This document shows, piece after piece, positions 1 through 6,675 of a DNA stretch of 14,012 bases (its first letter is position 1; every line of letters starts with the position of its first letter). Position numbers and translations under genes: made by a program. The notes below the pieces were generated by a model. The model was given only the letters and a program-made list of their open reading frames with translations, ran no database searches and was not told the origin of the DNA. Origin of the DNA: an uncultured Clostridia bacterium (GTDB lineage: Bacteria > Bacillota > Clostridia > Christensenellales > UBA1242); NCBI GenBank assembly GCA_944349915.1, contig CALVNU010000012.1, positions 1 to 14,012 of the forward strand, read 5' to 3'.

Positions 1-509
1 TTGCCACACCAAGTTGTGGAAAATCTTATCTTTGTGATAAATACCCTAATTTGTTTGTTGATGTAGATGAAGAAAGATTAAGATGTAAATATGTTATTCC
101 GGACAATATTACACGGCAAGAATTAGAGTCAACAAAAGGGATGCGAAATTTTCCGAGAAGATTTCATGGAGATGAACGAATAAAAGAATTATATAAACGA
201 CTTGATGTTTATGTTAAACAGGGAAAAACTCTTATACTTGCACCACATGATGATTGTATACAATATTTAATTGACAATAATATAAAATTTTGCTTCGTTT
301 ATCCTAAAATTACAATGAAACAAGAAATTATAAACAGAATGACAAAAAGAAATAATCCGCAAGAAACAATCAATCAAAACGCAGACATGTTTGAAACATT
401 TTATCACAATAATAGTAAAGAAAATAAATCTGTAGTTCATTACCAGTTTGATAAAGATGAATATCTTGAAGATATTATATTTAAAAAATTTAATTATACA
501 ATAAAATAA
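1..509 (+). CDS. P-loop NTPase / nucleotide-kinase-like protein, 5'-truncated
   Basis: The reading frame is open to the left edge. A TTG at 51 could be taken as a start, but the frame upstream encodes ATPSCGKSYL from position 3, which looks like a Walker A loop (GKS) followed by FVDVDEE. The real gene therefore begins outside the window, and at least 168 residues are visible. A second hydrophobic strand, TLILAPHDD, and a basic stretch, NRMTKRNNP, fit the core and lid of a small P-loop kinase such as those common in phages. That assignment is inference, because the fold is recognised only from Walker A and strand order. The substrate is unknown. The stop TAA at 507-509 is followed by a terminator hairpin that has been separated from its U-tract by an inserted element. 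Confidence 0.65.
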   Translation, partial: ATPSCGKSYLCDKYPNLFVDVDEERLRCKYVIPDNITRQELESTKGMRNFPRRFHGDERIKELYKRLDVYVKQGKTLILAPHDDCIQYLIDNNIKFCFVYPKITMKQEIINRMTKRNNPQETINQNADMFETFYHNNSKENKSVVHYQFDKDEYLEDIIFKKFNYTIK

Positions 510-535
510 AAATGAATTTAGCAATGTTTTAATAA

Positions 536-562
536 AAGAGCAAGCCAATTTTAGGCTTGCTC
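536..562. terminator. Terminator hairpin, copy 1
   Basis: A GAGCAAGCC / GGCTTGCTC stem (9 bp, loop AATTTTA) lies 27 bases after the kinase-like gene. On its left is an A-rich flank that would give a U-tract for minus-strand transcripts. On its right the plus-strand U-tract is missing and CAGACTGTAGA begins instead. The same 27 bases recur at 834-860. Confidence 0.75.
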
Positions 563-833
563 CAGACTGTAGACAAACGGCGCGACCGAAAAATTAATTA
601 ACAATTTTTCTTGCGTCGTGTCGTCAAAGGCTACGCTTAGGTTAAGTTGTTAGAAACAACTTAAGATTGACGCTCGCCTTTTCCTTTTCCCCATAAATGC
701 AAAAGCCTTTACGGGGTACCCCAAAATAAAACGCCCAAAACCAGTCATTTAGGGGAACTAAACTCCTGGCTTTGAGCATTTTCGAGCCTTGCCTCGCTTG
801 TTTTTCTACAGTCTGTAAATTTGTCGACACATT
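563..833. mobile_element. Structured non-coding element flanked by duplicated terminator hairpins
   Basis: These 271 bases sit exactly between two identical 27-bp hairpin repeats and are visibly richer in G and C than the flanks. CAGACTGTAGA at 563-573 is repeated inverted at 805-815. Inside are a GAAAAATT/AATTTTTC hairpin (589-611), a perfect 10-bp stem TTAAGTTGTT/AACAACTTAA (643-665) and the palindrome GGGGTACCCC (714-723). A 62-codon minus-strand frame (642-830) crosses it but has no ribosome binding site and no recognisable product. The arrangement suggests a small non-autonomous mobile or repetitive element, or an RNA gene. No transposase is present, so the type is inference. Confidence 0.5.
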
Positions 834-860
834 AAGAGCAAGCCAATTTTAGGCTTGCTC
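834..860. terminator. Terminator hairpin, copy 2, convergent with the tRNA gene
   Basis: An identical 27-bp copy of the hairpin at 536-562, followed on the plus strand by the U-tract TTTATTTTT. On the minus strand it lies 8 bases beyond the encoded CCA of the tRNA, so it could end the tRNA transcript, although the minus-side U-tract here is poor (TTAATGTG). Confidence 0.75.
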
Positions 861-868
861 TTTATTTT

Positions 869-958
869 TGGCGGAGAGAGGGGGAGTCGAACCCCCGATA
901 CAACAAGTTGTATAACGGATTTCGAATCCGTCTCATTCGGCCTCTCTGACATCTCTCC
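869..958 (-). tRNA. tRNA-Ser(CGA), reads UCG codons
   Basis: Read on the minus strand, the acceptor strand GGAGAGA pairs with TCTCTCC, then discriminator G and an encoded CCA. The anticodon stem ACGGA/TCCGT holds the loop TTCGAAA, giving anticodon CGA (complement of 922-924). The long variable arm ATACAAC-TT-GTTGTAT marks a class II tRNA, and the T arm is GGGGG-TTCGACT-CCCCC. All parts of a serine tRNA are present and paired. It stands alone, convergent with the left-hand gene. Confidence 0.96.
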
Positions 959-1036
959 AGATTGCGTCTTGGCAGAGTTTTTATCTCTCGCCTGCAAAAT
1001 TGTTGATTTTTACTTTCAATTTGCAAGACTATGTTT

Positions 1037-1042
1037 ATTATA
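1037..1042 (-). promoter_or_regulatory. Extended -10 promoter for tRNA-Ser
   Basis: On the minus strand TATAAT is preceded by TGC, giving an extended -10 (TGCTATAAT). No strong -35 is visible at 16-18 bp. Transcription would start near 1030 and leave a leader of about 70 nt to be processed before the tRNA. Confidence 0.55.
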
Positions 1043-1084
1043 GCATAAATTGAATAAAAGTAAAATAAATATTTGAAAATCATT

Positions 1085-1112
1085 TTGAATTTTGTTTGAT
1101 TTTTTGTATAAT
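1085..1112 (+). promoter_or_regulatory. Promoter of the peroxiredoxin gene
   Basis: TTGAAT (1085-1090), a 16-bp spacer and a perfect TATAAT (1107-1112). The ribosome binding site AAGGAGG (1127-1133) follows, 7 bases before the ATG. Confidence 0.65.
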
Positions 1113-1140
1113 TTTTATATAAATTTAAGGAGGTTTATTT

Positions 1141-1809
1141 ATGGAAGAAAATCGTATGCCACTTATTGGCGACACAGCACCAAGTTTTACTGCAGTAACA
1201 ACACAAGGAAACATCAATTTTCCTGCAGACTATAAAGGCAAATGGGTTATTCTTTTTTCTCACCCAGCAGATTTTACCCCTGTTTGCACAACAGAATTTA
1301 TGACATTTGGTTCTATGATGGAGGAGTTTAAAGCACTTAACACAGAACTTGTTGGCTTGTCGGTTGATTCAATTTATTCACACATTGCGTGGCTTAGAAA
1401 AATTCAAGAACTTGAATGGAATGGCAAGAAAAACATTGAAGTTAAATTTCCACTTATTGAAGACATCAAAATGGAAGTTGCTTCAAAATATGGAATGATT
1501 CAACCAGGGCAATCAACAACTCAAGCGGTTAGGGCTGTGTTTATTATAGACCCAGAATCAAAAATTAGAACAATCTTGTATTATCCTATCTCAACAGGAA
1601 GAAATTTTGACGAAATCAAAAGAATTGTTATAGCATTGCAAAAGGCAGACAAAGACGCTTGTGCAACTCCTGCAGATTGGAGACCAGGCGATGATGTTAT
1701 TGTTCCAACTGCTGGCTCTTGTGGGGTTGCAAAAGAAAGAGTGGAGAGTAGTGATAAAAATATGTATTGCCTTGATTGGTTTATGTGCTTTAGAAAAGAA
1801 AAGAAATAA
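1141..1809 (+). CDS. Peroxiredoxin, Prx6 / archaeal-type subfamily
   Basis: This 222-residue protein is a thiol peroxidase that reduces hydrogen peroxide or organic peroxides in the cytoplasm. The active-site segment PADFTPVCTTEF carries the peroxidatic Cys49. Later come GLSVDS and the long C-terminal extension (WRPGDDVIVP) that separates this subfamily from the short AhpC type. Two cysteines near the end, Cys210 and Cys216 in YCLDWFMC, match in spacing the C-terminal cysteine pair of archaeal thioredoxin peroxidases, so a disulfide mechanism is likely. Cys174 and Cys194 are extra. The start is fixed by AAGGAGG 7 bases upstream. No reductase partner (AhpF or thioredoxin) lies nearby and no clear terminator follows, but the next gene has its own promoter. 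Confidence 0.93.
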   Translation: MEENRMPLIGDTAPSFTAVTTQGNINFPADYKGKWVILFSHPADFTPVCTTEFMTFGSMMEEFKALNTELVGLSVDSIYSHIAWLRKIQELEWNGKKNIEVKFPLIEDIKMEVASKYGMIQPGQSTTQAVRAVFIIDPESKIRTILYYPISTGRNFDEIKRIVIALQKADKDACATPADWRPGDDVIVPTAGSCGVAKERVESSDKNMYCLDWFMCFRKEKK

Positions 1810-1870
1810 ACCTAAAATTTTAATAAAAGTGTGATTTTGTTGATTTTTTTCATAAAATGTATAGTATCAT

Positions 1871-1919
1871 CAATAATTTACCTATTATTGTTGACATAAA
1901 GATACAATTGCAGTATTAT
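1871..1919 (+). promoter_or_regulatory. Promoter with abutting inverted repeat
   Basis: TTGACA (1891-1896), 17 bp, TATTAT (1914-1919); an alternative TATAAT lies at 1917-1922. The inverted repeat CAATAAT/ATTATTG (1871-1890, 6-base loop) ends exactly at the -35 box and could be an operator. The predicted start near 1926 would leave a leader of only about 13 nt, so the ribosome binding site sits at the very 5' end. Confidence 0.6.
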
Positions 1920-1939
1920 AATTTTAAAGAGGTGTTATC

Positions 1940-2455
1940 ATGAAATTGAAATTTAGAAAAGATAAGGATGTTGTAGAAACAGAAACAGTTGAAACAGCAA
2001 ACACAGAACTTACTCACCCAGTTGAAGAAAACAACAAACCATCGCAAACAGTTGAAGAAAAAGAAACTGCAAAAACAGAAGTTGCAGACAAGAAAGAGGA
2101 GAAAGAAGAACAGAAAGAACAAGAACTTCAAGAAGAACAAACAAAAACACAAAGGTTTTTCAAAAAAGCCTTTAGTTATGAATGTATTTCTCTTTCACTT
2201 GCTGTATTGTCAATTTTCTTTAGTTTCTTTACAGCATTTTTACCACTTGCAACTTATTCTTTGCAAACACTGTCCGCATCAACAGCCTTCTTCTTTTTAG
2301 CGTTTGGATGTGCTTTTGCCGGGCTTACAATCGAAGTGGTCAAAATGATAAAAGGCGGATATAAAATTAATTATATTTTGCTTATAGTTATTGTTGCGCT
2401 TGTGATTTCCGTTGTTGTTGCACCAATGACTATGAATATGAATGTTGCATATTAA
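1940..2455 (+). CDS. Membrane protein with charged N-terminal tail and three transmembrane helices
   Basis: A protein of 171 residues, not recognised as a named family. Residues 1-75 are low-complexity and highly charged, rich in Glu, Lys, Gln and Thr, with a Glu/Lys-rich run at 51-68 that probably forms a coiled or disordered cytoplasmic tail. Hydrophobic segments follow at about 82-105, 112-133 and 144-163. There is no N-terminal signal sequence. The ribosome binding site AGAGGTG lies 6 bases before the ATG. The gene is monocistronic, with its own promoter and a terminator directly behind the stop. Its role is unknown; the shape suggests a membrane-anchored adaptor, but nothing in the sequence proves this. 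Confidence 0.8.
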   Translation: MKLKFRKDKDVVETETVETANTELTHPVEENNKPSQTVEEKETAKTEVADKKEEKEEQKEQELQEEQTKTQRFFKKAFSYECISLSLAVLSIFFSFFTAFLPLATYSLQTLSASTAFFFLAFGCAFAGLTIEVVKMIKGGYKINYILLIVIVALVISVVVAPMTMNMNVAY

Positions 2456-2487
2456 ACAAAAAAGGCACCTTGAGTGCTTTTTTTGTT
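2455..2487 (+). terminator. Intrinsic terminator of the 1940 gene
   Basis: Stem GCAC (2465-2468) / GTGC (2474-2477), extended by flanking A and T runs, then TTTTTTT. It starts directly at the stop codon. Confidence 0.75.
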
Positions 2488-2648
2488 TGGATGGCCTTGT
2501 ATGTAATATTTTTTAGATAGAGCACTTGTAATTTTGATAAGAAATATTGCGCTTGAATTATATAACTGTTGTAAAAATAAGTGTGCAAATGGGGGAAAAG
2601 TGCAAAAGGGAAAAGTATAACATTTTTTAGCCAATTTGTAAAAACCTA

Positions 2649-2677
2649 TTGAAATTTATCAAATTTTGATGTATAAT
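2649..2677 (+). promoter_or_regulatory. Promoter of the LRR gene with palindrome in the spacer
   Basis: TTGAAA (2649-2654), a 17-bp spacer and TATAAT (2672-2677). The spacer holds the 13-bp inverted repeat ATCAAATTTTGAT (2658-2670), which would be well placed for a repressor. The ribosome binding site GAGGAGG (2692-2698) lies 8 bases before the ATG. Confidence 0.7.
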
Positions 2678-2706
2678 AAACTAACATAAATGAGGAGGGC
2701 AATATT

Positions 2707-3924
2707 ATGATAGAAAGTAGTCCGGCAGGGGGATACAAGCACAGTGAAGTAGATGGATTTAAATTAGAAATTGTCGGGAATGATGTAACCCTTATTTCAT
2801 GTCCTAAAGATAAAACAGGTGAAATAGTTATACCAAAAAATGTTACAAAAATTAGAGGATATATTTTTAGTGATGACGAAGAGATAACAAGCGTTATTAT
2901 ATCAGCCAGTGTAACAGATATTGATTTTTATCGAACCTTTGGCAGTTGTCCGAATGTAAGAATAGAGATAGCCAGAGACAATCCAGCATATTGTGTAGTG
3001 GATGATGTGGTATACAGCAAAGATATGACGAAAATTCTTTTCTGCCCACGATGGAAAAAAGAAGTTACAATCCCAGATAGCGTAACAAAAATTGGAGATC
3101 ATGCCTTTTATGGTTGCAAAAGTTTCAAAGAAATTACCATTCCAGAGGCTGTAACAGAAATTGGGGAATGGGCCTTTTATGGTTGCAGAAAATTAGCAAG
3201 TGTTACCATTCCAGCTGTTGTAACAGATTGCAAATTTGCTTTGGCCTTTATGGATTGTTCAAATGTTAAGATAGATATATCCAAAGACAATCCAGCATAT
3301 TGTGTAGTTGATGATGTTGTATACAGCAAAGATATGACAAAGCTTCTTTTTTGTCCACGATGGAAAGAAAAAGTAACAATTCCAGATGGTGTAACAGAAA
3401 TTGGAGATAATGCTTTTTATGGTTGCACAAGTTTAACAAGTGTTAACATTCCAGATGGTGTAACAAAAATTGGAGATAATGCTTTTTATAATTGCGATAG
3501 GTTAGCAAATGTTACCATTCCAGAGGGTGTAACAGAAATTGGAGATGATGCTTTTGGAGGTTGTACAAGTTTAGCAAGTGTTACCATTCCAGAGGGTGTA
3601 ACAAAAATTGGACAGAGAGCCTTTAAATATTGCATAAGGTTAGCAAGTGTTACCATTCCAGAGGGTGTAACAGAAATTGGATGGGGAGCCTTTGAAGGTT
3701 GTCTAACTTTAGCAATTGTTACCATTCCGGCCAGTGTAACAGAAATTGGAGAGGGTGTTTTTGAAGGTTGCGATAAAAATTTGGTAGTCAACTATATGGG
3801 ATATCGCATGACTGTGAAGCAGTTCTATAAATTCTTTAAAGCATATCAAAGTAAACTGGAAGAACTTAAGAATAAATACATCAATAAAGAAGACCACGAA
3901 GACGATGGTGAGGTGAAGGAATAA
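2707..3924 (+). CDS. BspA-type leucine-rich-repeat (LRR_5) protein, apparently cytoplasmic
   Basis: This 405-residue protein is built mostly of 23-residue units of the form VTIPEGVTEIGxxAFxGCxxLAS, the LRR_5 / BspA repeat. Such repeats serve in protein-protein binding, often at the cell surface. Unusually, there is no signal peptide, membrane segment or cell-wall anchor: the N terminus is polar (MIESSPAGGYKHSE) and the C terminus is a charged helix ending in EDHEDDGEVKE. An internal duplication is clear, because NPAYCVVDDVVYSKDMTK and the following LFCPRW occur at residue 92 and again at 195, 309 bases apart. Residues 215-350 are regular repeats. The gene is alone in its transcription unit. 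The binding partner is unknown. Confidence 0.88.
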   Translation: MIESSPAGGYKHSEVDGFKLEIVGNDVTLISCPKDKTGEIVIPKNVTKIRGYIFSDDEEITSVIISASVTDIDFYRTFGSCPNVRIEIARDNPAYCVVDDVVYSKDMTKILFCPRWKKEVTIPDSVTKIGDHAFYGCKSFKEITIPEAVTEIGEWAFYGCRKLASVTIPAVVTDCKFALAFMDCSNVKIDISKDNPAYCVVDDVVYSKDMTKLLFCPRWKEKVTIPDGVTEIGDNAFYGCTSLTSVNIPDGVTKIGDNAFYNCDRLANVTIPEGVTEIGDDAFGGCTSLASVTIPEGVTKIGQRAFKYCIRLASVTIPEGVTEIGWGAFEGCLTLAIVTIPASVTEIGEGVFEGCDKNLVVNYMGYRMTVKQFYKFFKAYQSKLEELKNKYINKEDHEDDGEVKE

Positions 3925-3942
3925 CAAAAGAGCAAAAAAATC

Positions 3943-3967
3943 GAGCAGAAATTCTGCTCTTTTTTTT
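3943..3967 (+). terminator. Intrinsic terminator of the LRR gene
   Basis: GAGCAGA/TCTGCTC stem with a 3-base loop, followed by eight T. Confidence 0.9.
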
Positions 3968-4045
3968 GTGAAGTATATAAAAATGTGTTAGTTTTAACTT
4001 AAGTTTGCGTGGCATGTCAAGTGTTCTATAGTTTTATTGTCCTTT

Positions 4046-4073
4046 TTGCAAAATAAGGTTTGCTATTTTGCAA
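4046..4073. repeat. Perfect 10-bp inverted repeat
   Basis: TTGCAAAATA (4046-4055) and TATTTTGCAA (4064-4073) around an 8-base loop. The last base is the first base of the cloverleaf that follows. Read on the minus strand it lies downstream of leuS and could be part of the leuS 3' end, but no good U-tract follows. Confidence 0.6.
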
Positions 4074-4154
4074 TATGTGATGAATATGCGTTAGCATGCA
4101 AATTCGTAAGAATTTGAAAAATTTTATGGCAATAAAATTTTTGTCATCACATAT
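4073..4154. other. Compact cloverleaf: closing stem enclosing three tetraloop hairpins
   Basis: An 11-bp closing stem, ATATGTGATGA (4073-4083) with TCATCACATAT (4144-4154), encloses three perfect hairpins. They are ATGC/GCAT (4086-4097, loop GTTA), CAAATTC/GAATTTG (4099-4116, loop GTAA) and AAAAATTTTAT/ATAAAATTTTT (4117-4142, loop GGCA). Only four bases (4084, 4085, 4098, 4143) are outside stems and loops. It is not a tRNA: there is no anticodon arm, T arm or CCA. On the minus strand it begins 15 bases beyond the leuS stop. It could be a structured RNA, a cruciform-forming palindromic repeat unit or a recombination site; the sequence alone does not decide. Confidence 0.7.
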
Positions 4155-4169
4155 GTGTGCAGAGGAGAT

Positions 4170-6578
4170 TTATACAATTATATTGCAAATGCGATTTGGA
4201 ACATAGATTATTTTTTTGATTTGTCCATTTACAAATTCTTTAACTTCTTGCAAAGCAAGGTTTTTTACTTTGTTTTCGTCCATGTCTACGCCGACAACAA
4301 TTTTCCCACGCAGTTTGCCGTTGACTTGCACTGGGATTTCAACTTGGTTTGCAACAAGTGCGTTTTCATCATATTTTGGCCATGGTTGATATGCGATTGT
4401 TTCACGATGTCCCAAATTTTGCCATATTTCTTCTGTGATAAATGGACAAACAGGGTTTAGTAATTTTACAAAGCCTTCTGCATATTTTTTTGGGAATTTT
4501 TGTTCTTTTGCAAGTGCGTTTGCAAAAATCATCATTTGCGAGATTGCGGTGTTAAAATTTAATGTTTCAAAATCTTCTGTAACCTTTTTGACAGTTTGGT
4601 GATAGATTTGTTTTAAGTTGTCATTTTCAAATTCGCCGATTTCTTTTTCTTGATACATTTTCCAAATTCTGTCCAAAAACTTTTTAATACCTGCCACGCC
4701 GTTGTTGTCCCAAGGTTTTGAGATTTCAAGAGGTCCCATAAACATTTCATAAAGGCGCAAAGTGTCGGCGCCATATTTTGCGATAACATCATTAGGGTCA
4801 ACAACATACTCTGGGTAGCGTTTGCCCATTTTTATTCCGTTTGCACCCAGAATCATGCCAGGGTGGACAAGTTTTTGGAAAGGTTCTTTTACAGGCACAA
4901 CGCCTTCATCGTAAAGAAAGTTGTTCCACATTCTTGAATAAAGCAGGTGGCCAGTTGTATGTTCTGGTCCGCCGACATAAAGGTCAACAGGCAACCAATG
5001 TTCCAGCAATTTTATGTTTGCCAGTTGTTTATCGTTGTGGGGGTCGATATATCTTAAGAAATACCAACTTGAACCAGCAGAGCCTGGCATTGTGGAAGTT
5101 TCTCTTTTGCCATGCTTGCCTTTGTAGGTAACATTCACCCATGCTTCGTCTTTTGCAAGGGGACTGCTTCCGTCCTTTGCCGGTTTATAGTCCTTAAGAA
5201 CTGGCAGAATAAGAGGCAAATCCTTGTCGTCCAGCACTGTTATTGTGCCATCATCGTTATGAATGATAGGAACAGGCTCGCCCCAATATCTTTGTCTTGC
5301 AAAAATCCACTCATGAATTCTGTAGTTGACTTTTTTGCGCGCTTTGCCCATTTTAATCAATTTGTCGGTGATTGCTTTTTTTGCCTCTTCAACTGTCAAG
5401 CCAGAAAATTCTTCGCTGTTGATAAGACGGCACCCTTTGCCAAGATAATCTTGCTTTTCAAAAGCAGAACTGCTTACATCTCTGCCGTCAATAACTTGAA
5501 TCATATCAATGTTGTGCGCAACAGCATATTCAAAGTCGCGTTGGTCATGGCTTGGAACAGCCATAACGGCGCCAGTTCCATAACTTGCAAGCACAAAATC
5601 ACCAATAAAAACAGGAACTTTTTTGTTATTTACTGGATTGATTGCAAACACGCCTTCAAGTTTTACACCGCTTTTGCCTTTGTTAAGTTCTGTTCGCTCA
5701 AGGTCGCTAAGTTTTGCAGTTGCTTTGCGGTATTCTTCAACTTCATGCCAATTTTGAATGCGGTCTTTCAAGTTGTCCACCATTTTTGCTTCTGGGGCCA
5801 TAACCATAAAGGTTATACCATAAATTGTTTCAATGCAGGTTGTAAAGATAGAAAATTTTCCGCCACCCACAAGTTCAAAGTCAACTTCAACGCCTTCGGA
5901 CCTGCCAATCCAATTTTTTTGCATGGTTTTTGTGCTTTCTGGCCAGTCAAGCCCGTCAAGCCCATCAATAAGACGGTCGCCATATTTTGCGATATCAATT
6001 ATCCATTGTTTCATAAATTTTTTTACAATAGGATAGCCACCGCGTTCACTTTTTCCATCAACTATCTCGTCATTTGCAAGCACGCAACCCAGTTCTTCGC
6101 AGAAATTTACAGGCATTTCAATATATTTAGCAAGGCCTTTTTGATATAAGCGTTTAAAAATCCATTGCGTCCATTTATAATAACTTGGTTCGCATGTTGA
6201 AATTTCTCTGTCCCAGTCAAATGAGAGGCCGATATTTTTTAGTTGGCTTCTAAAATAATTTATATTTTTCTGCGTAAAACCATATGGAGGGTTGCCTGTT
6301 GCAATTGCATGCTGTTCTGCAGGCAAACCAAAGGAATCAAACCCCATAGGGTGCAAAACATTGTAGCCTTGCATTCTTTTCATACGGCTTACAATGTCGG
6401 TTGCTGTGTAACCTTCGGGGTGTCCAACATGCAATCCAGCACCAGAAGGGTAAGGAAACATATCAAGGGCGTAATATTTTGGCTTTGAAAAATCCCAAAT
6501 GTCTGTTTTAAAAGTTTGATTTTGTTCCCAATAATTTTTCCATTTGTCTTCTATATTTTTAAAATCATATTCTTTCAT
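4170..6578 (-). CDS. leuS: Leucyl-tRNA synthetase
   Basis: A class I aminoacyl-tRNA synthetase of 802 residues, charging tRNA-Leu with leucine. The N-terminal catalytic domain has FPYPSGAGLHVGHPEGYT with the HIGH-type motif HVGH at 50-53. The inserted CP1 editing domain keeps VPSHDQRDFEYA, but its threonine-rich site reads TTCIET (246-251) instead of the usual TTRPDT. Near 583-587 the signature loop is KMGKR (usual KMSKS), followed by YPEYVVDPNDV. The anticodon-binding domain (FNTAISQMMIF) and C-terminal domain (VQVNGKLRGKI) are complete. AGGAG lies 6 bases before the ATG. The gene stands alone and is preceded by a leader peptide and attenuator. The enzyme is surely LeuRS; whether editing is normal is not clear. 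Confidence 0.97.
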   Translation of the reverse strand: MKEYDFKNIEDKWKNYWEQNQTFKTDIWDFSKPKYYALDMFPYPSGAGLHVGHPEGYTATDIVSRMKRMQGYNVLHPMGFDSFGLPAEQHAIATGNPPYGFTQKNINYFRSQLKNIGLSFDWDREISTCEPSYYKWTQWIFKRLYQKGLAKYIEMPVNFCEELGCVLANDEIVDGKSERGGYPIVKKFMKQWIIDIAKYGDRLIDGLDGLDWPESTKTMQKNWIGRSEGVEVDFELVGGGKFSIFTTCIETIYGITFMVMAPEAKMVDNLKDRIQNWHEVEEYRKATAKLSDLERTELNKGKSGVKLEGVFAINPVNNKKVPVFIGDFVLASYGTGAVMAVPSHDQRDFEYAVAHNIDMIQVIDGRDVSSSAFEKQDYLGKGCRLINSEEFSGLTVEEAKKAITDKLIKMGKARKKVNYRIHEWIFARQRYWGEPVPIIHNDDGTITVLDDKDLPLILPVLKDYKPAKDGSSPLAKDEAWVNVTYKGKHGKRETSTMPGSAGSSWYFLRYIDPHNDKQLANIKLLEHWLPVDLYVGGPEHTTGHLLYSRMWNNFLYDEGVVPVKEPFQKLVHPGMILGANGIKMGKRYPEYVVDPNDVIAKYGADTLRLYEMFMGPLEISKPWDNNGVAGIKKFLDRIWKMYQEKEIGEFENDNLKQIYHQTVKKVTEDFETLNFNTAISQMMIFANALAKEQKFPKKYAEGFVKLLNPVCPFITEEIWQNLGHRETIAYQPWPKYDENALVANQVEIPVQVNGKLRGKIVVGVDMDENKVKNLALQEVKEFVNGQIKKIIYVPNRICNIIV

Positions 6579-6594
6579 TTCAATCTCCTAAATT

Positions 6595-6619
6595 AAAAAT
6601 AGCAACCACAAATGGTTGC
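6595..6619 (-). terminator. Attenuator terminator upstream of leuS
   Basis: GCAACCA (6619-6613), loop TTTG, TGGTTGC (6608-6602), then TATTTTT. It lies 16 bases before the leuS ATG, between the leader peptide and the gene. Confidence 0.8.
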
Positions 6620-6675
6620 GCAAAATTTTTTTAGCACAACCAAAACTTGTGCCACAATTTAAGTGGACACTCAAG
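6595..6675 (-). promoter_or_regulatory. leuS transcription attenuator (five-segment alternative fold)
   Basis: On the minus strand, five segments after the leader-peptide stop can pair in two exclusive ways. Fold A: CTTG..GTGTCCAC (6675-6663) with GTGGCACAAG (6655-6646), plus GGTTGTGC (6641-6634) with GCGCAACC (6621-6614, one G-U). Fold B: GCACAA (6652-6647) with TTGTGC (6639-6634), plus the terminator GCAACCA/TGGTTGC (6619-6602). Segment 1 starts directly after the leader stop codon. A ribosome finishing the peptide would cover segment 1 and favour fold B (termination); one stalled at the Leu codons would leave segment 1 free and favour fold A (read-through). The pairings are seen in the sequence; the mechanism is inferred from the his/leu attenuator model. 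Confidence 0.8.

Noticed and set aside
642..830. A 62-codon minus-strand frame within the terminator-flanked element
   Set aside because: It has no ribosome binding site, crosses hairpins and palindromes, and its product is not recognisable as a protein. Kept only as part of the element.
1989..2300. A 103-codon frame overlapping the 1940 gene
   Set aside because: Lysine- and glutamine-rich shadow of the charged tail in another frame, with no ribosome binding site.
4073..4154. tRNA gene
   Set aside because: Cloverleaf in shape, but it lacks a seven-base anticodon loop, a T-loop sequence, a 7-bp acceptor stem and CCA.
5112..6149. A 345-codon open frame on the plus strand
   Set aside because: It lies entirely antisense to leuS, has no ribosome binding site and its product has no recognisable domains. 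It is a shadow of the codon pattern of leuS.
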